Assembly (NCBI RefSeq): GCF_007741535.1
Contig: NZ_CP036525.1
Span: 6,138,001-6,202,000, forward strand
Reading direction: 5' to 3'
DNA length: 64,000 nt
DNA from: Rubripirellula lacrimiformis
GTDB taxonomy: Bacteria > Planctomycetota > Planctomycetia > Pirellulales > Pirellulaceae
Shown: piece by piece, positions 24,878 to 33,306 of the stretch
Position numbering within the stretch: the first letter of the stretch is position 1
Layout of the letters: each line of letters begins with the position of its first letter
Notes under the pieces: model-generated
Seen by the model: the letters and a program-made list of their open reading frames with translations, nothing else
What the model was told of the DNA's origin: nothing
The model's database searches: none
Translations under genes and position numbers: made by a program

Positions 24878-26037
24878 CGCTCTGGCTTCCAAACACCGAT
24901 GGCGTGGCCTGAGGCCAGTAGCGCCAGTCCCATCGCCGAAGCCACATTCACTAGCAAAAAATAGTACGCAACGTACACCAAACGAACGCGACGAAAGAAT
25001 GGAATCACGTACGCAAGTGCCAACCCGTATCCGAGCAACTGCAGGAATAGCAGCCCGGTATAGATCCAGCCCAAGTCACCACTGGCCCATTCGTTCCCCG
25101 CCAGCACCGCCGCACTGACCAACATCAGCAGCAGAAAAAGCGGGCACAGCCAGCGCAAAACCTTATGTGCCAGCAACTGCGGCGCGAACCAGCCCACGCG
25201 GAATGGATTCAGCGTGGATGGCACCTTCCAAACAGCCCGCATGCTGCGATTGACAATCCGTCGTTTGCGGCGGAACTCTCCGCTAAAATCGGGCGCGGCG
25301 TCTTCGAAGCAAACCGCCTCGTGGTCAAACACCCCGCGGTACCCCTTGGCGACGACCTTCAAGGGCAACAGGAAATCGTTGATATCCTCCGCGCTAAGCG
25401 GCTCGAACAGTTCCCTGCGGAGGGCATAGATCGCACCATCAGCGCCGACGACGCTGCTCAATCGGCTCTCCCACGCCTTCATCAACAACTCCATCGACCA
25501 ATACAGATTCTCTGAATCGGACGAAGACGACTGGTCGCCGTCGGTGTAGCTTTGTCGGCCCACGGAGTAGCCCACCCGCGGATCATCAAAGTGTCGCAGC
25601 AGCTTGCTCAGCGCATCCGGCTGAAACATGGAATTGGCATCGGTAAAGACGAGAATCTCACCGTTGGCTTCGGGGCAATAGCGAGACAACCCAGCGGACT
25701 TGCCGAGCCGAGGGTCTTGCCGGCGAAGTTGCACGCGAGGGTCCGTAAACCCCGCCACAATTTCATCCGTCCGGTCTTCCGAACCGTCCGAGATCACGAG
25801 GATCTCGAGCAGCTCGCTTGGATAGTCCAGCGCCAGCGAGTTTTCCAGCTTTTGCCGGATGACATCCTCCTCATTGAAGGCACTGATCACCAACGTTGCG
25901 GTGGGAGTCGCATGCCCAGCCGCGCATCGGCTGCGCAGTCGAGACATCGCAAACAAGCCAACGGGATACAACACGAGCGGAATTGCAACCGCCAGCGCTG
26001 CCAACCAAAATACAATTTGAAGAGCAATCACGAGCAA
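24874..26037 (-). CDS. Membrane glycosyltransferase family 2
   Basis: A 387-residue GT2 with an N-terminal membrane segment, a GT-A domain (TATLVISAFNEEDVI, LVISDGSEDRTD, LVFTDANSMF, EDINDFLLPL) and three or four C-terminal membrane segments. It shares the order and spacing of motifs, and the YALRRELF stretch, with the next gene, as expected for tandem paralogues. The start is TTG at 26037 or GTG at 26031. It ends ATGA-coupled to the following GT2. Confidence 0.9.
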   Translation of the reverse strand: MLVIALQIVFWLAALAVAIPLVLYPVGLFAMSRLRSRCAAGHATPTATLVISAFNEEDVIRQKLENSLALDYPSELLEILVISDGSEDRTDEIVAGFTDPRVQLRRQDPRLGKSAGLSRYCPEANGEILVFTDANSMFQPDALSKLLRHFDDPRVGYSVGRQSYTDGDQSSSSDSENLYWSMELLMKAWESRLSSVVGADGAIYALRRELFEPLSAEDINDFLLPLKVVAKGYRGVFDHEAVCFEDAAPDFSGEFRRKRRIVNRSMRAVWKVPSTLNPFRVGWFAPQLLAHKVLRWLCPLFLLLMLVSAAVLAGNEWASGDLGWIYTGLLFLQLLGYGLALAYVIPFFRRVRLVYVAYYFLLVNVASAMGLALLASGHAIGVWKPER

Positions 26038-26131
26038 CGACGATCCGCAGGAATGTAAAAATTAGTCATTCGGATTTGTCTGGATCTGCACGCGAGCTTT
26101 GTGTTCACGTTTGTACTTTGTGGACAGTTCA

Positions 26132-27865
26132 TTAATTCGCCAAACGAGTATCTGCGTCATACTCGCAGGCGCCAATATCAGCAGCACTTCCGGTTGTTCT
26201 AGGCTTACCCCAAAAATCTGTCCGAACGCCCGTGTTTGCGCTGCTCGCGTTAACTTCAGGGCCATCGACAGTCGGGATTAGATGTCGATTTAAACTAGGT
26301 GCCGCCTCAATGCGCTGGTCGTCAACGGAGGGGCCGGCCCCCAGTCCATAATAAAGGTTGTTTTTGATCACTAGTGACTTGCTGCCAGGGACAAGATAGA
26401 TGTAGCCTGAGCCATCCGCCACGTGGAGGATATTGTTTTCGATTTCGACCGAAAGCACGTCTTCACCACCGACTGTGATAGCGTTCTCCACACAATTCAC
26501 CAAAGTGTTGTGGAATATTGAAGCTTTTCCATTCAGGCAGTAAATTGCAGCCGCGCTAGGCGAGTTTTTCCAGCCCGCACCTAAGACTATATTGTTGAAA
26601 ACGAAGGCTCGATCAGGCTCTGTTTCACCCTGTTGTTGATCCCACGACATTGAATAGATGCCTATGCCGCGACCAGCAAACAAAGTGCAGTCAATTAGGT
26701 TGTGGTGGATGTCATGTTGTTTGCATGACCGGCCGGGCGGGATTCGATTGCCTTGGTGGTTAACTACTAGCATTGGCCCCTCCGCATAATCGTTGTCGTA
26801 TGCGTAATTCCAGCCCAGTTCGACTCCTTTGACGACCGATGGGTTGCCTGAAATATATATTGCGTGATCAAGTTTATTGTTGGTTCTCCCGCCATGCGAG
26901 CTGTTGCCTAGTACCGACATGTTGCTTCCGAAGGTAGCGATCGGAGCAGTCCCACTACCAAACTCTTGGCATCCCACGCAGTCGTTTCCAACGGCACGAA
27001 TCCCATGTCCTCGCTCGCCATCATTAGAGCCAAGAAACAAGCAGGTCTTCGATGCTCTTAGACGAAACTTTGAGATGGTCCAGTAATTTCTTGCCAATAC
27101 GAAATTCCCGGCTAAGGGGGATTCGCCTTCACTCACCCTGGTGTCAATGGTCGCGACTTCGCCAGGGAAAGAAACGAGAGCGATTGGAGCGTCAGCAAGT
27201 CCGTCCTTCGAGTTTCCTCTCGTAAGATAAAAATTCTGCTTGCCCGTAAAAAACTTCTTGTTATACGGAGATGCGGTTTCGCGGAAATACAGGACATCCC
27301 CCGGTTCCAGCGACTTCACAGCCACGTTCGGGCTTGCCCAGGGAGCTTCGAAGGAGCCATCGCCGGGCGACTGCGCATCTGCATCGACAAAGCAAATTCT
27401 TCCGCTGATAATGCTGAAAGGAAGCTCCTCAGAAGTTTTGCCTCCAACCGTTACCGTGATTGAACCGACTCCATTCTCGCACTCACCTCTGAGCCAGAAA
27501 GTAATTCTCTTCAGGAAGAACACGTCATAGGAATCTGCATTCCATTCCGCGTAATCAGCGTCCATGGTCAACTTAATTCCGTTAACAGTAATGTAACTGT
27601 CGCCTCTAGTTTTTTCGAAACCGCTTCCCCAGACCGTAATTGCCGCACCCCGCTTGGGGTCACTTGCAGACCATCCCGTTTTGGCAGCATGGGTGAGGTC
27701 GGAGAAATGCAGTTTCGGACTCACGCCTTCGCTCGAATTTGGAATGCTCTTTTCCAGAGCAAAGTGCAAATCAGTCGCCAGAGACTTGCTAGGAGATTGC
27801 AATAGTAAACTCGCCATTGCGGACACGACCGCTGTGAGTAGTAGCAATGCCTGGTAAAGTTTCAT
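26132..27865 (-). CDS. Secreted TIG-like and parallel beta-helix protein
   Basis: 577 residues with an N-terminal signal peptide or anchor (KLYQALLLLTAVVSAMASLLL). An IPT/TIG-like immunoglobulin-fold segment comes next (AAITVWGSGFEKTRGDSYITV, about residues 73-93), then a right-handed parallel beta-helix (about 180-540) with repeated turns such as IYISGNPSVVKGVEL, FNNIVLGAG and EIENNILHV. Proteins of this fold in polysaccharide loci can be lyases, epimerases or chain-binding factors; no catalytic triad could be assigned. ATG at 27865 overlaps the stop of the upstream GT4 as ATGA, so it is made with the biosynthesis genes. Its codons look more A/T-rich than those of flanking GTs. Confidence 0.82.
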   Translation of the reverse strand: MKLYQALLLLTAVVSAMASLLLQSPSKSLATDLHFALEKSIPNSSEGVSPKLHFSDLTHAAKTGWSASDPKRGAAITVWGSGFEKTRGDSYITVNGIKLTMDADYAEWNADSYDVFFLKRITFWLRGECENGVGSITVTVGGKTSEELPFSIISGRICFVDADAQSPGDGSFEAPWASPNVAVKSLEPGDVLYFRETASPYNKKFFTGKQNFYLTRGNSKDGLADAPIALVSFPGEVATIDTRVSEGESPLAGNFVLARNYWTISKFRLRASKTCLFLGSNDGERGHGIRAVGNDCVGCQEFGSGTAPIATFGSNMSVLGNSSHGGRTNNKLDHAIYISGNPSVVKGVELGWNYAYDNDYAEGPMLVVNHQGNRIPPGRSCKQHDIHHNLIDCTLFAGRGIGIYSMSWDQQQGETEPDRAFVFNNIVLGAGWKNSPSAAAIYCLNGKASIFHNTLVNCVENAITVGGEDVLSVEIENNILHVADGSGYIYLVPGSKSLVIKNNLYYGLGAGPSVDDQRIEAAPSLNRHLIPTVDGPEVNASSANTGVRTDFWGKPRTTGSAADIGACEYDADTRLAN

Positions 27866-29034
27866 TTCTTGATTTCGCTCAGTCTTGTAAGTATCATTCG
27901 GGCATTATCCGTCCACTTTCGCTGCGCTAGCACAAATTCGCGGGCAGTTTTGCCGATGCGTTTTCGCCGTTCAGCATTTTCGCATGCGTAGACGATTGCA
28001 CCGGCGAAAGCATCGTCATCGCCTGCCTCAAAGAGCAATCCGGTTTCATTGTCGCAAAGGATTTCTTCAATTGGAGGTAGCCGGGGAGCAATGCATAGTT
28101 TGCCTAGTGCCATGTATTCAAGTATTTTCATGGGCGATCCCCAGTCATTGGAGTGGGGCATAAGGCCAATGTCCATTGCATCTATCAATGCATTGACCTT
28201 GTCGTGGTCGACACCTCCAGTCAGCACCAGCCTGCTTCCGATGCCCTGTCTCAACTTGACTGCATTTAGTGAAGATTCAAGCTCTCCCGACCCCACTATC
28301 AAAAAAACTGAATGAGGGACTTGCGAAAGAATGTAGGGGATCTTTCGTGTCAACATATCAACGCCGTGCCACCGCCGGAGCGATCCAACAAAGCCAATCA
28401 CAATATCGGAGTCGCCAATTCCTAGAGTCGCTCGGTTCGCGACTGGATCAGACTCAAGACTTCGGATCACACGTTCGTTAATTGCGTTCGGGGTAATCAA
28501 GACCGGGACCTTTTCTTCGGTGCGGTCCAGTACGCATTGTCGCAGTGGCGATGACACTACTGCAATTAGTGTGCTGTTACGGAAGGCCCACTTTTCAATT
28601 GCTTTGCAAATGAACGGAAATGCTAATCTTCTTCGGTTAAAACGCCCGGCATAGGTGGAATTCACTTCCAGGACGATCGGGACTCCCAATACGCGAGAAA
28701 CGAGTGGGCCCGCAATGTGGTAGCAGGAGTAACGCTCGTAAAGCAGTTGCGGACGAATTCGCAGCGTCGCAGTCAAGAGACGGGGTGTCGAAATCAGGTT
28801 GTATGCAATTTCGAATATTTGACGGACTGCAATCCTGCACCACCCTAACAGGCCCTGGGAGTCTTTAGACGAAATCCCAGTCATTCCCAATTTAAGGCCA
28901 GCGGGGCGGTTCGCTACACGTGGACAACATATCTCGACTTCGTGCTCAAGTTCCCGAAATGCACCGATCATCTCGTTGATGTGCACGCCCTCGGCGCCGT
29001 CACCCCGTGTGCGGTGGTGGTAAATGATTTTCAT
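27862..29034 (-). CDS. Glycosyltransferase family 4
   Basis: 390 residues starting MKIIYHHRTRGDGAEGVHI at ATG 29034. The Glycos_transf_1 domain shows VIGFVGSLRRWHGVDMLT and, later, GSPMKILEYMALGKLCIAP with the E-x7-type pattern. It is closely similar to the GT4 at 18666-19901 over the N-terminus and the WHG and SPMKILE motifs, so the two are probably paralogues. The stop is ATGA-coupled to the TIG/beta-helix gene. Sugar specificity is not predictable by eye. Confidence 0.9.
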   Translation of the reverse strand: MKIIYHHRTRGDGAEGVHINEMIGAFRELEHEVEICCPRVANRPAGLKLGMTGISSKDSQGLLGWCRIAVRQIFEIAYNLISTPRLLTATLRIRPQLLYERYSCYHIAGPLVSRVLGVPIVLEVNSTYAGRFNRRRLAFPFICKAIEKWAFRNSTLIAVVSSPLRQCVLDRTEEKVPVLITPNAINERVIRSLESDPVANRATLGIGDSDIVIGFVGSLRRWHGVDMLTRKIPYILSQVPHSVFLIVGSGELESSLNAVKLRQGIGSRLVLTGGVDHDKVNALIDAMDIGLMPHSNDWGSPMKILEYMALGKLCIAPRLPPIEEILCDNETGLLFEAGDDDAFAGAIVYACENAERRKRIGKTAREFVLAQRKWTDNARMILTRLSEIKK

Positions 29035-29247
29035 GCTTTTTGGAATGCGAGCGGTGAAATTCGCCGATGTGGGAAACACAGAGCCGAAAAACTAGGCCTT
29101 AGACAATAACGGAAGTTTTCGCTTGTTTTACAGTCATCGGCATCGCCGCCGAATGCTGTGAATCGCTGGCTGTTGCCCGAGGCTACGACCGAGTTGTTCA
29201 TGCGGCGTGCAAGTCGAGCTTGCGTTAGGTTTTTAAGTCGAGAGCGA

Positions 29248-30417
29248 TCAGCCATTGCGAGAACTCATGAACTGCAAGACGCTATTAGCGACCCCGGACC
29301 AAGTGCGACCATCCATGCGACTGGAAATTTGGCTGGCGTCCCAGTCTTTTTCAAGGGATTTTTCTAACGCGACTGCAAAGGCCTGGTGGTCACCCGGTGA
29401 AACAACGTAACCTTCAATTGCGTCTCGGATCTCTTGCGGATTGCTGCCGACGGACGTGGCGACAACCGGAGTTCCCGTCGCCAACGCCTCCAGTACCGCA
29501 TTGCAACAGCCTTCGCGATGGCTTGCCAGTGCGAACACATTAGCGGCTTGCAGCCAGACTGCAACTTCGTCCGGCGGTCTCGCTCCGATCTTGAAGACCA
29601 GATCTTCACACCCTAACGACGCGATGAGCAGGTCGATTTGCTGCACGGCGCTGACATCACTGGCGGATCCGATCAGCACCAGTCGTGCTCCCAAGTCTCG
29701 CGGCAACGCGGCGAACGCTTTTAAAAGCACCTCGTGCCCTTTGACCGCCTTGAGATTCGCGACGCAAACGATCAGAGGTCCATCAAGCGGTTGGTCGAGT
29801 TCCATTCTCGCTGCCTCACGATCGCCTGGATGAAAGAGGTCCCCGTCAATCCCGTTTGCAATGACGGCAATGTTGCTCTTGGGTACGCCGGCATCGACAG
29901 CAGCGTTACGCAGTGATTCGCTCACCGCGATAACGCCAGCGCAATGCGATAGCGCTTCGACTAGCTGAGGCTTGACGCTGGGGATCCGAAAACGGTCGAT
30001 TTCGAGTCCACGCATGGTGATGAAGCAAGGCAAGCCGCGCTGCTTTGCTGCCAGGTAGCAACCAACGCCCTCGGGGTATCCGAAATGAGCGTCAATGACC
30101 GCGTTGGACGAAACCGAATCGTCCATTCCATCTAGCCATTTCTCAACACAGCGTTGCAGCCAACGCCCATCGATCCGTTTGGCAACGCCGGGCAAGTAGA
30201 ACATGTCTTCAAAATCCACCGGCAGCTGGGAACCAGTGAGTGGTTGATCAGCGAAGCGAGGGCGAATGAAGGGGAACCAAGGTTGCGGGCAGAGCGCCCG
30301 CACGTTGGCGAGTTCAGCCATCTTTTCCAGCCGCCGATGGACGAATAGCCCGAGCAGAGGATCTCGGCGACTCGGTAGATTGGTGCAAACGCTGAGAATA
30401 TTCGACGGCGGATTCAT
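29248..30417 (-). CDS. Glycosyltransferase family 4
   Basis: 389 residues from ATG at 30417 (MNPPSNILSVCTNLPS). It has an N-terminal GT-B domain ending in HFGYPEGVGCYLAAKQRG and FITMRGLEID, then a C-terminal domain with GDLFHPGDREAARMEL and SHREGCCNAVLEALATGTPVV, where the E-x7-E pair is plain. The start overlaps the TGA of the upstream SGNH-like gene by one base (TGATG). It is a distinct subfamily from the two YHHRT-type enzymes nearby. Confidence 0.9.
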   Translation of the reverse strand: MNPPSNILSVCTNLPSRRDPLLGLFVHRRLEKMAELANVRALCPQPWFPFIRPRFADQPLTGSQLPVDFEDMFYLPGVAKRIDGRWLQRCVEKWLDGMDDSVSSNAVIDAHFGYPEGVGCYLAAKQRGLPCFITMRGLEIDRFRIPSVKPQLVEALSHCAGVIAVSESLRNAAVDAGVPKSNIAVIANGIDGDLFHPGDREAARMELDQPLDGPLIVCVANLKAVKGHEVLLKAFAALPRDLGARLVLIGSASDVSAVQQIDLLIASLGCEDLVFKIGARPPDEVAVWLQAANVFALASHREGCCNAVLEALATGTPVVATSVGSNPQEIRDAIEGYVVSPGDHQAFAVALEKSLEKDWDASQISSRMDGRTWSGVANSVLQFMSSRNG

Positions 30418-31718
30418 CAGTTCTCCACCGGCATATCTCGTTTGGCCGAGCTGCGACGCCCCACGCCTTTCGACGGTTGATAGTCGGCCCGCGCTTTTCG
30501 CTGCAAATTTAATTGCTGCTGAATGTTCGTTGGCGTAATCGCAGTTCCCCACTCACCGCGGTCTCCTTGGCTCGCAGCGTCCTGGTTCAGCATTCTCACG
30601 AACATTTGATCACCCAGCGCTTGCCGGTAATGACCCGATTCCCAGTACCATTTCATGACGGTTTTCTTGTCACCGGCCGCAGGTGGCGTTTCGGTTGAAT
30701 ATGGGTTGAACGAGGCAAAATCCCAGAGCTGAACTCCAGGCCTATCGCAGATTTCGCTGAGTTCGACTTTCCACTCTTCAAAATCACCCCAATGCCCACT
30801 CGTTTCAAAAATTCGTAAGACATCGGCGTGGTAGGGATGGATGAACACGAGGATCCGGATGTTTCGGCTGGTTGCCAGTGACAGTAAGTCTTCGATCGCG
30901 GTTAGTTCGTCGGACTGTTCCAATGGCGGCGCTACGCGATCAGCGCACTTCTTAGCATATTCCTCATTTTTTTGCCGGAACAATGCGGCCTGACCCTCAT
31001 TGTGAATCAGTGTCCGAAAGGCCGCACCGGAATTGAAACCCTGCGTGGAAATATCGGCGGCATTGGAGTTACCTTGGGCCAGGACCGTCAACAACGAGTC
31101 TTGGAGTGCAGAGAGTGAAAGCGCGGCAGCGCATATGTCGTTAGCTCTTTGCGATGTCCGATTCCAATCCCATCCGCTCCCGTCGTCAACCGAGCTGAGT
31201 CGGTTGTAAACCGACGAATCGGTTCCGCTGTCTCCCGAGCCATCGCCGTCTTCACTCGATTGAAGTCCTGGTGCTCTCAAAAAATTCAGGAAATCAACAC
31301 CCAACACAACTGTCGTTGGCGAAGACGTGGACAGCGCATGCTCAAAATATCGCAGCGCGAGTTCCGACCCCGAACCTGGTTGGCCAAGGTTATAGGCGGG
31401 CCGAAATTGTGGGGGAATCGCATCACTTCGAGGATCCAGGCCAATATCGACGCGTGAATTGCCGAGGAACAAGGTTTCGTAATCATCACGCTCAACCCCG
31501 TAGGCTTTGGCCATCCGGACCTTCCGGATCGCTTGTGGTTTCAACACACTCCAACCCACGATCCGGGACGTCCCAAAGCGTAGGTAGGGATCGATCCACA
31601 CGTCGATGGCAGCGACGCAGACCAGCATGCCAATAACGCAGGCGAACATGCGACGGGTGTATTGACTGAACTGCGTCGCAGTTTCGAACTCGTCGCCATG
31701 TTCGGAGTTTAGATGCAT
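30417..31718 (-). CDS. SGNH-like membrane-anchored protein, likely partner of the MBOAT acyltransferase
   Basis: 433 residues with one N-terminal membrane helix (FACVIGMLVCVAAIDVWI, about 25-42). The periplasmic part has LFLGNSRVDIGLDP (about 83-96), a block I-like segment with N-S in place of G-D-S, YNLGQPGSGSELA (block II-like), and YWESGHYRQALGDQM (about 355-370), with an x-x-H ending as in SGNH hydrolases. AlgX/AlgJ-type proteins with this pattern work with MBOAT proteins in glycan O-acetylation. The MBOAT gene lies 25 bp upstream, which supports that role. The altered block I leaves catalysis uncertain. Confidence 0.72.
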   Translation of the reverse strand: MHLNSEHGDEFETATQFSQYTRRMFACVIGMLVCVAAIDVWIDPYLRFGTSRIVGWSVLKPQAIRKVRMAKAYGVERDDYETLFLGNSRVDIGLDPRSDAIPPQFRPAYNLGQPGSGSELALRYFEHALSTSSPTTVVLGVDFLNFLRAPGLQSSEDGDGSGDSGTDSSVYNRLSSVDDGSGWDWNRTSQRANDICAAALSLSALQDSLLTVLAQGNSNAADISTQGFNSGAAFRTLIHNEGQAALFRQKNEEYAKKCADRVAPPLEQSDELTAIEDLLSLATSRNIRILVFIHPYHADVLRIFETSGHWGDFEEWKVELSEICDRPGVQLWDFASFNPYSTETPPAAGDKKTVMKWYWESGHYRQALGDQMFVRMLNQDAASQGDRGEWGTAITPTNIQQQLNLQRKARADYQPSKGVGRRSSAKRDMPVEN

Positions 31719-31743
31719 ATTACGAATAATACCGTACCGATCC

Positions 31744-33297
31744 TTAGAACTGAAAGTAAAGAAATTCCGAAACTTCGGCCAGTGACAGAATTCCCGCCCC
31801 AGCGATAACGCTGATCACTACGGACCAAAAAGCTGTGGGTCGCCACCGTAGTGGCAGTGATACACCAAAACCGGCCTCCGGTAACGCTTTCGTCTTGGAC
31901 GCATTGGAATACTCCCAGGCCGGCTCGAGCCGGCTCAGAAACTCTTGGGTCGTCGGAAGCAGCCAAACGATTGCCGCCAAAGCGACGATCCAGAGCACTG
32001 CAAACACGAACTGCGTCCCGCTGCTACTGTCCAATCCAATCCCATAGTCGGCGATCGTTGCTCCCGTCAGTCCGATGCGCGCGGCGATGGCATCGGGGAC
32101 CGAAATGCCGTTTCTTCCTGCCATTGCCGACACGATGCGGTTGGCGGATTCCAGTGACGAAGCTCGGAAATAGGCCCAGGCGAAATGAACTGCGATGTAG
32201 GTGACCAGACATGCCGCGAAGCGATAAACGAGCACACGCTTCCACGCTCCAAACGACGATGTTGCTTGGCTCCACCGCTGCTGGATTACCAAGTACATCC
32301 CATGCAGCAGCCCCCACAAGACAAAGGTCCAACCCGCACCATGCCAGAGTCCGCCGAGCAACATCGTGATCAATAGATTGCGGTATCGAGCGGCAGCGCC
32401 GTAGCGATTGCCACCCAAAGGGATGTACAAGTAATCTCGCAAAAAACGCGACAACGTGATGTGCCAACGTCGCCAGAAATCACTGATCGTTTCGGCGCGG
32501 TAAGGCGAGAAGAAATTAAGCGGAAGCTTGATGCCGAACATCCGGGCCGCACCGATTGCCATGTCGGAGTAACCCGAGAAATCAAAGTAGATTTGGAATC
32601 CGTACGCCAGCACGCCTGTCCATGCGTGCAAAAACGTCGCCGATTGCCAAGCATCCGGATGATCAAACAGGGCGTTTGCGTACGGAGCTACCCCGTCCGC
32701 AAGCACAGCCTTTTTAAACAGTCCCAACGCGAAAATCGTTGCTCCCACGGACATGTCGCCAGCGGTGCCGCGGGTCGTGGAGCGGAGCTGGGGCATGATC
32801 TCCGCGTGATGGACAATCGGCCCCGCAATCAGTTGCGGAAAAAAACTGACAAACAAGCCGTATTCACCAAGTCCATAGGCCTGGGATTTTCCGGAGTAAC
32901 AATCTGCCAAATATGCGATCTGTTGGAACGTAAAGAACGAGATCGCCAGCGGAAGTGCGACATCAATAAAGCTGGACTCAGCGCCAGTGAGGTGCGTTAT
33001 GTTCTCGACGAAGAAGCCCGCGTACTTGTAGTAACCAATCAAACAAAGATTGGCTGAAACGGCAAGCCATAGCAATGGCTTTGTAGGGCGTAATCGCAGC
33101 CTTTCGCCCATCACATAGTTGAAACCAATCGTGGACAACAGCAGCGGCAGATAGATCGGGTTCCACCAAGCATAGAAGAATAGCGAACACGCCAGCAGCC
33201 AAATGACTCGGTAGCGGTAATTGCCCACCAACAACCGATCGCCCAGCAGAGCGATTGGAAGCAGCAGGAAAATAAATTCATAAGAGTTGAATAACAC
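31744..33297 (-). CDS. MBOAT-family O-acyltransferase (AlgI-like)
   Basis: A 517-residue polytopic membrane protein with about ten or more helices. It carries the MBOAT signature, with the conserved histidine in GGLWHGAGWTFVLWG (about residue 318) and a second histidine in GLLHGMYLV. RRWHITLSRFLRDYLYIPLG (about 266-285) is the typical AlgI loop. It should move an acyl group across the inner membrane onto the polymer or its repeat unit. The start is GTG at 33297; no ATG is near. It lies between the SGNH-like gene and the SGNH-carbamoyltransferase fusion, forming a three-gene decoration module. Confidence 0.92.
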   Translation of the reverse strand: MLFNSYEFIFLLLPIALLGDRLLVGNYRYRVIWLLACSLFFYAWWNPIYLPLLLSTIGFNYVMGERLRLRPTKPLLWLAVSANLCLIGYYKYAGFFVENITHLTGAESSFIDVALPLAISFFTFQQIAYLADCYSGKSQAYGLGEYGLFVSFFPQLIAGPIVHHAEIMPQLRSTTRGTAGDMSVGATIFALGLFKKAVLADGVAPYANALFDHPDAWQSATFLHAWTGVLAYGFQIYFDFSGYSDMAIGAARMFGIKLPLNFFSPYRAETISDFWRRWHITLSRFLRDYLYIPLGGNRYGAAARYRNLLITMLLGGLWHGAGWTFVLWGLLHGMYLVIQQRWSQATSSFGAWKRVLVYRFAACLVTYIAVHFAWAYFRASSLESANRIVSAMAGRNGISVPDAIAARIGLTGATIADYGIGLDSSSGTQFVFAVLWIVALAAIVWLLPTTQEFLSRLEPAWEYSNASKTKALPEAGFGVSLPLRWRPTAFWSVVISVIAGAGILSLAEVSEFLYFQF

Positions 33298-33306
33298 GCT
33301 CTATGC

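Noticed and set aside
29031-29255. 74-codon minus-strand frame between two GT4 genes
   Set aside because: No recognisable features; it overlaps the start of one GT4 and the end of another.
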